Of a stretch of DNA of 64,000 bases, positions 60,355 to 64,000 are shown piece by piece. Each line of letters opens with the position of its first letter. Within the stretch, counting starts at the first letter, position 1. The notes below the pieces were generated by a model. That model was not told the origin of the DNA. It ran no database searches and saw nothing but the letters and a program-made list of their open reading frames with translations. Source of the stretch: an uncultured Oscillospiraceae bacterium (lineage in GTDB: Bacteria > Bacillota > Clostridia > Oscillospirales > Oscillospiraceae); the NCBI GenBank assembly GCA_947625045.1, contig CANQMW010000011.1:29448-93447 (forward strand), in the 5' to 3' direction. The translations under genes and the position numbers were made by a program.

Positions 60355-61614
60355 TCAATAGATGGGCGCTCCTGTGAGGAAGGCGTAGAGGTACGCCCCC
60401 TCCAGAAGGGCAAAGGCGGTCACCGTGAACTGGCCCAGGGCAGGGCGCTTTTCCCCGGCCACGGCCAAGGCCGCGAACAGGGGAAAGGCGCAGGCCATGT
60501 ACCGGCCGCAGCTCAAGGGCCAGCTCAGAGAATAGTCTATGAGCAAATGCCCTAAAAAATATGCGGTCCAGGGCAGGGGCAGGGCCCGGGCGGCGTACAG
60601 GAGCGCCCCGGCGGCCAACAGATACACCCCCAGCTCCGGCCCCAGGGTGGCGAGAGCGAAGCCGTCTGTCCCGTGGCCGATGAGTTCGTTCCAAATGACG
60701 GCGAGGCACCTTGTCAGCGGCACAGGATACTGGGCCCAATGGTCCCGCTGGTAGAAGGCGAAGTGGAAGGGGTCCCCCTCCACGGCCCAGTTCAAGGCGA
60801 GGTAGAGCCCCGCCCCCAGCCCCAGCAGCCCCAGTGGCAGAAGCCTGCGAAGGAAATCTGCCCCCAGACGACGCCAGTCCCGGCGGCACAGCTTAGCAAG
60901 GGGCCGCTCATCCATCCAATACTGCGCAAGCCACGGCAGTACCAGCAGCATCCCCTGCATCCGGGTGAGCACGGCAAGGGCCCCTGTGAGCCCCGCCAAC
61001 CACCAGCGCCGCCGGCGGATGAGATAGAAGGCGGACACGGACAGCAGGAAGAAGAGGCTCTCCGTGAACATGCCCGCGAAAAAGAAGGAGAAGGGCCAGG
61101 CCGCCAGCAGTGCCAGCCCCCGCATGGCGGCGGGCCACCCCAGGTCCTCCGTCATCAGCCGGGCAAACACCACGCACCCGCCCACGAAACACCCCGCCGA
61201 CAGCAGATGGGCGCAGGCATCCCAGCTGCCGCCTAAAGCTGCGTGCAGCGCCCGCACGGCCCAGGGGTAGAGGGGAAAGAACACGAGGAAGAGATGCTGC
61301 CCGTTCTCGATATAGCCACGATAGCCCAGCTCCGCCAGGTTCCGGTAGTGGGTAGCGTCGGACTTGCGGAAAGCGTCGAAGATGCCCTGCCAGGTGACCT
61401 GCCCCCTGGTGACGGCGCAGGAAAGGGCCGCGGCGGCATAGATGGCGGCCAGGTACCCCAGCGCGAACAGCGCCGCCTTCAGGGCCATGGCCCGAGTGAA
61501 GCGCTCGCCCAACATGGGCGCCTCCCGGTCCTTGAAGCGGCGCAGCATCAACGCTGTTCCGGCCAGCGGCAGGGCGGAGCCTATGAACAGAAACAGATAT
61601 TTAATTGTGTCCAC
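60355..61614 (-). CDS. GT-C membrane glycosyltransferase, PIG-V-like (paralog of 3899-5131)
   Basis: 419 residues from a GTG at 61614, eight bases after AGGGGG; a GTG at 61623 is also in frame but overlaps that site. Acidic DATHYRNLAELGYRGYIENGQH followed by FLVFFPLYPWAV near 95-130, then TESLFFLLSVSAFYL and VLTRMQGMLLVLP, match the first PIG-V-like gene of the window. First gene of a two-gene operon whose promoter carries three operators for a BlaI-type repressor. Confidence 0.8.
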   Translation of the reverse strand: MDTIKYLFLFIGSALPLAGTALMLRRFKDREAPMLGERFTRAMALKAALFALGYLAAIYAAAALSCAVTRGQVTWQGIFDAFRKSDATHYRNLAELGYRGYIENGQHLFLVFFPLYPWAVRALHAALGGSWDACAHLLSAGCFVGGCVVFARLMTEDLGWPAAMRGLALLAAWPFSFFFAGMFTESLFFLLSVSAFYLIRRRRWWLAGLTGALAVLTRMQGMLLVLPWLAQYWMDERPLAKLCRRDWRRLGADFLRRLLPLGLLGLGAGLYLALNWAVEGDPFHFAFYQRDHWAQYPVPLTRCLAVIWNELIGHGTDGFALATLGPELGVYLLAAGALLYAARALPLPWTAYFLGHLLIDYSLSWPLSCGRYMACAFPLFAALAVAGEKRPALGQFTVTAFALLEGAYLYAFLTGAPIY

Positions 61615-61629
61615 AGCGCCCACCCCCTG

Positions 61630-61679
61630 TTCTATCTCGATAGAGGTTCTATTGCAATAGAAATTCTATTTGAGTAGAA
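61630..61679. promoter_or_regulatory. Three BlaI-type operators at the second GT-C promoter
   Basis: TTCTAT-N4-ATAGAG (61630-61645), TTCTAT-N4-ATAGAA (61647-61662, perfect) and TTCTAT-N4-GTAGAA (61664-61679), placed exactly 17 bases apart from start to start. They lie between the -10 box and the ribosome site. The motif equals that at 8134-8177. Confidence 0.85.
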
Positions 61680-61706
61680 CATACACCAAAATGAGGCGCG
61701 TGTCAA
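61678..61706 (-). promoter_or_regulatory. Promoter of the second GT-C operon
   Basis: Minus strand TTGACA (61701-61706), 17 bases, TATGTT (61678-61683). The third operator touches the -10 box. Confidence 0.85.
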
Positions 61707-61840
61707 GAGGTGGGGAATAAATAAGGAAAGCTAATATCTTCCATCGTCGATTCTCATAAATCAGGACCGGCTCTGCCGGGGAAAGTCTATGAAATCCGAC
61801 AAAATGCACAAAACAGGACCGAAAAACTGGTCATTGTGCC

Positions 61841-61869
61841 TTGACAATCGAACTTTTGGGGTTTATAGT
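61841..61869 (+). promoter_or_regulatory. Promoter of the amt fusion gene
   Basis: TTGACA (61841-61846), 17 bases, TATAGT (61864-61869). Confidence 0.8.
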
Positions 61870-61881
61870 GCGTAACGTGAA

Positions 61882-61930
61882 ACGGCAAGGACGTCGTGAC
61901 CGAGTGGTCAGAGCGTCCCTGCCGTTTTTA
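61882..61930 (+). terminator. Terminator-like hairpin in the amt leader (candidate attenuator)
   Basis: ACGGCA-A-GGACG...CGTCC-C-TGCCGT with an inner TGACC-GAGT-GGTCA stem, followed by TTTTTAAG. It lies between the promoter and the gene, 30 bases before the start codon, so it would stop most transcripts unless relieved. Confidence 0.75.
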
Positions 61931-61960
61931 AGTTTATCCCATCAAGAGGAGGAAGAAAAA

Positions 61961-63706
61961 ATGGAGGAGATACTGGAGAGCCTGTCGGGGGAGATATTTG
62001 CCGTATGGTTTTTGATCGGCGCGGCGCTGGTTTTCTGGATGCAGGCGGGCTTCGCCATGGTGGAGAGCGGCTTCGCCCGTGCGAAGAACGCGGGCAACAT
62101 CCTGATGAAGAACCTGATGGACTTCTGCATCGGCACGTGCGTGTTCATCCTGATCGGGTTCAGCCTGCTGCTGGGGGAGGACCTCGCCGGCTTCATCGGC
62201 AAGCCGGGGTTCGACATCTTCACGGCCTATGAGAGCTTCGACTGGTCCAACTTCGTGTTCAACCTGGTGTTCTGCGCCACTACGGCAACCATCGTGTCCG
62301 GCGCCATGGCGGAGCGGACGAGGTTCATATCTTACTGCGTCTATTCCGGGGTCATCTCGGCGCTCATCTATCCCATCGAGGCCCACTGGATCTGGGGCGG
62401 CGGCTGGCTTGCCCAGCTGGGGTTCCACGATTTCGCCGGGTCCGTGGCCATCCACATGGTGGGCGGCGTGTGCGCCCTCATCGGCGCGAAGCTGGTGGGT
62501 CCCCGCATCGGCAAGTTCACCCGGGACGCCAAGGGCAAGATCGTGAAGGTGAACGCATTCCCCGGCCACAACATCCCCATCGGGGCCCTGGGCGTGTTCA
62601 TCCTGTGGCTGGGCTGGTACGGCTTCAACGGCGCGGCCTGCACCAGCGTGGAGCAGCTGGGCTCGGTGTTTCTGACCACTACCGTGGCTCCCGCCGTGGC
62701 GACGACGGTGTGCATGATCTTCACGTGGCTGAAGTTCGGCAAGCCGGACGTCAGCATGTGCCTGAACGCCTCCCTGGCGGGCCTCGTGGCCATCACGGCG
62801 CCCTGCGACGTGACCGACTGCCTGGGTGCCGTCATTATCGGCGCGGTGGCGGGCGTGCTGGTTGTGTTCGGCGTGTGGCTTCTCGATAACAAACTGCGCA
62901 TCGACGACCCCGTGGGCGCCGTGGCGGTCCACTGCTTAAACGGCATATGGGGCGGCATCGCCGTGGGCCTGTTCGCCACCACCTCCGCCCCGGGCAATGA
63001 AAGCCTGGTCGGCCTTTTCTACGGCGGCGGGTTCAAGCTGCTGGGCATCCAGCTTCTCGGCATCGCGGCGGTCATCGCCTGGACGGCTGTGACCATCACC
63101 ATCTTCTTCCTCATCCTGAAGGCCACATTGGGCCTGCGGGTCAGCGAGGAGGAGGAGCTGAAGGGCCTGGACGTGACGGAGCACGGCTTGGTGAGCGCCT
63201 ACGCTGACTTCATGCCGGCGCTGGGCATGCCCGCCATGATGGCGGCAGGGGAGAGCGCCCCCGGCGACGTGCCCGCCGCGCCCATGGACGACGCGGTGCC
63301 GGTGCAGGTCCGCTCGCCCAAGCCCGTGGCCTCCGACGGGGCGGTGAAGATGTCCAACGTGACCATATTGCTGCACATGGAGAAGTTCGAGGCCCTGAAG
63401 GCGGCCATGCTGGACATCGGCATCACCGGTATGACGGTGACCAACGTCATGGGCTGCGGCGTGCAGAAGGGCAAGCCCGAGTACTACCGCGGCGTTGTCC
63501 AGGATATCACCCTTCTGCCCCGCATCCAGGTGGAGATCGTGGTCAGCAAGGTGCCGGTCCGCACGGTCATCGAGACGGCAAAGAAGGTCCTCTACACCGG
63601 CCACATCGGAGACGGCAAGATATTCGTCTACGACGTGGAGAACGTGGTGAAGGTCCGCACGGGCGAAGAAGGCTACGACGCGCTCCAAGACGTTGAACAG
63701 TACTAA
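61961..63706 (+). CDS. amt: Ammonium transporter fused to a PII (GlnB/GlnK-like) domain
   Basis: 581 residues from the ATG at 61961 after AGAGGAGGAAG; a longer frame reaching 61841 starts at the -35 box. About eleven helices (about 12-415) with Amt hallmarks: FWMQAGFAMVESGFARAKN, GAMAERTRF, AHWIWGGGWL, VHMVGG-like and HCLNGIWGGIAVGLF containing the pore His. After an Ala/Pro linker (about 445-470) comes a PII domain (about 475-581): VTILLHMEKFEALKAAMLDIGITGMTVTNVMGCG, T-loop end KPEYYRG and VYDVENVVKVRTGEEG. PII binds ATP/ADP and 2-oxoglutarate and blocks Amt trimers, so the gate is built in. Confidence 0.95.
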   Translation: MEEILESLSGEIFAVWFLIGAALVFWMQAGFAMVESGFARAKNAGNILMKNLMDFCIGTCVFILIGFSLLLGEDLAGFIGKPGFDIFTAYESFDWSNFVFNLVFCATTATIVSGAMAERTRFISYCVYSGVISALIYPIEAHWIWGGGWLAQLGFHDFAGSVAIHMVGGVCALIGAKLVGPRIGKFTRDAKGKIVKVNAFPGHNIPIGALGVFILWLGWYGFNGAACTSVEQLGSVFLTTTVAPAVATTVCMIFTWLKFGKPDVSMCLNASLAGLVAITAPCDVTDCLGAVIIGAVAGVLVVFGVWLLDNKLRIDDPVGAVAVHCLNGIWGGIAVGLFATTSAPGNESLVGLFYGGGFKLLGIQLLGIAAVIAWTAVTITIFFLILKATLGLRVSEEEELKGLDVTEHGLVSAYADFMPALGMPAMMAAGESAPGDVPAAPMDDAVPVQVRSPKPVASDGAVKMSNVTILLHMEKFEALKAAMLDIGITGMTVTNVMGCGVQKGKPEYYRGVVQDITLLPRIQVEIVVSKVPVRTVIETAKKVLYTGHIGDGKIFVYDVENVVKVRTGEEGYDALQDVEQY

Positions 63707-63717
63707 AACACATAGCA

Positions 63718-63752
63718 TGAGCCCCCGCCTGCCGGCGGGGGCTCTCTTTGTC
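63718..63752. terminator. Terminator between amt and the FAD-dehydrogenase gene
   Basis: GAGCCCCCGCC-TGCC-GGCGGGGGCTC then TCTTTGTCGTT. Placed between two convergent genes. Confidence 0.88.
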
Positions 63753-63757
63753 GTTAT

Positions 63758-64000
63758 TTATACCAGTTTGCGGCCCATCAAAACGCCCATAACACTGCTC
63801 ATCATGAGCCCGCGGGTCCAGCCGGAGCTGTCCCCCAGACAGTGCAGGCCGGGGACGTTGGTGTTGAAGTCCTGGTCCATCTTGATGCGGTTGGAGTAGA
63901 ACTTCAGCTCCGGGGAGTACAGCAGCGTCTCATAGGCGGCGAAGCCGGGGACCACCTGGTCCATGGCCTTGATGAAGTTGATGATGTTGATCATGGCCCG
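63758..64000 (-). CDS. FAD-dependent dehydrogenase/oxidoreductase, C-terminal part (cut by window end)
   Basis: About 80 residues are visible; the frame continues past the Met at 63994 to the window end, so the gene starts outside. The end MDQDFNTNVPGLHCLGDSSGWTRGLMMSSVMGVLMG matches the FAD-binding C-terminus (GD-SG-x-RG pattern) of the uncharacterised FAD-dependent dehydrogenases of Firmicutes. Substrate unknown. Confidence 0.8.
   Translation of the reverse strand, partial: RAMINIINFIKAMDQVVPGFAAYETLLYSPELKFYSNRIKMDQDFNTNVPGLHCLGDSSGWTRGLMMSSVMGVLMGRKLV

Noticed and set aside
61841..61960. 40-residue N-terminal extension of the ammonium transporter
   Set aside because: It would begin at the -35 box and pass through the leader hairpin; the ATG at 61961 has the ribosome site and the normal Amt start.

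Overview
The window looks like a chromosome segment of a GC-rich, spore-forming, anaerobic member of the Clostridia, probably an Oscillospiraceae-type gut bacterium. The evidence is a pyruvate:ferredoxin oxidoreductase, a YlmC/YmxH sporulation protein under a sigma-E-like promoter, low-GC-type sigma-A promoters (TTGACA-17-TATAAT) and strong AGGAGG ribosome sites in an otherwise GC-rich sequence, an Amt-PII fusion and an FHA-FtsW/PBP2 pair. Assignment to family is inference; no 16S or marker phylogeny was possible.

Layout. 0-4 kb: end of the PFOR gene, a membrane protein with TPR-like and RCC1-like repeats, and rpsF-ssb-rpsR. 3.9-8.2 kb (minus): blaI-blaR-type regulator pair followed in the same operon by two GT-C membrane glycosyltransferases. 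8.2-11.5 kb (minus): three DUF2975 membrane proteins, an Xre-type regulator and a DUF4153-like protein. 11.6-16.4 kb: dispersed repeat, methyltransferase, YlmC, rpsB-tsf, plsC and an unknown membrane protein. 16.5-21.4 kb: Mrp ATPase, two-component system with an exported third partner, an Xre regulator divergent from a duplicated-domain secreted protein. 21.4-32.8 kb: RidA-threonine deaminase, DUF218, ABC-F, PBP2-like/FHA-FtsW pair, NusG-II/Gx transporter/DUF975, RodA, RadC. 33.3-42.5 kb: tRNA-Thr, a symporter, a Hin-like serine recombinase and a complete Opp/Dpp operon, bracketed by a 69-bp direct repeat. 42.7-55.4 kb: amino-sugar uptake and catabolism (YesL, SGNH hydrolase, ROK protein, AGE epimerase, a double-domain sugar-binding lipoprotein, two permeases, NagB, NagA, MsmX-type ATPase). 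55.6-58.9 kb: twin ECF sigma/membrane-partner cassettes. 58.9-61.6 kb (minus): a second GT-C pair. 61.7-64 kb: Amt-PII fusion and the end of a FAD-dependent dehydrogenase.

The most interesting signals are regulatory. (1) A Hin-like serine recombinase lies beside a segment with 12-bp perfect inverted repeats that encloses a good promoter pointing away from a symporter gene, the layout of a phase-variable promoter. (2) Five copies of the operator TTCTAT-N4-ATAGAA occur: two at the blaI promoter and three, spaced exactly 17 bp, at the promoter of the distant second GT-C pair. This suggests one BlaI/BlaR-controlled glycosyltransferase regulon. (3) A sugar-binding protein carries two almost identical full-length domains in one polypeptide. 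(4) Two pairs of divergent genes share overlapping promoters, one of them with an apparently leaderless transcript.
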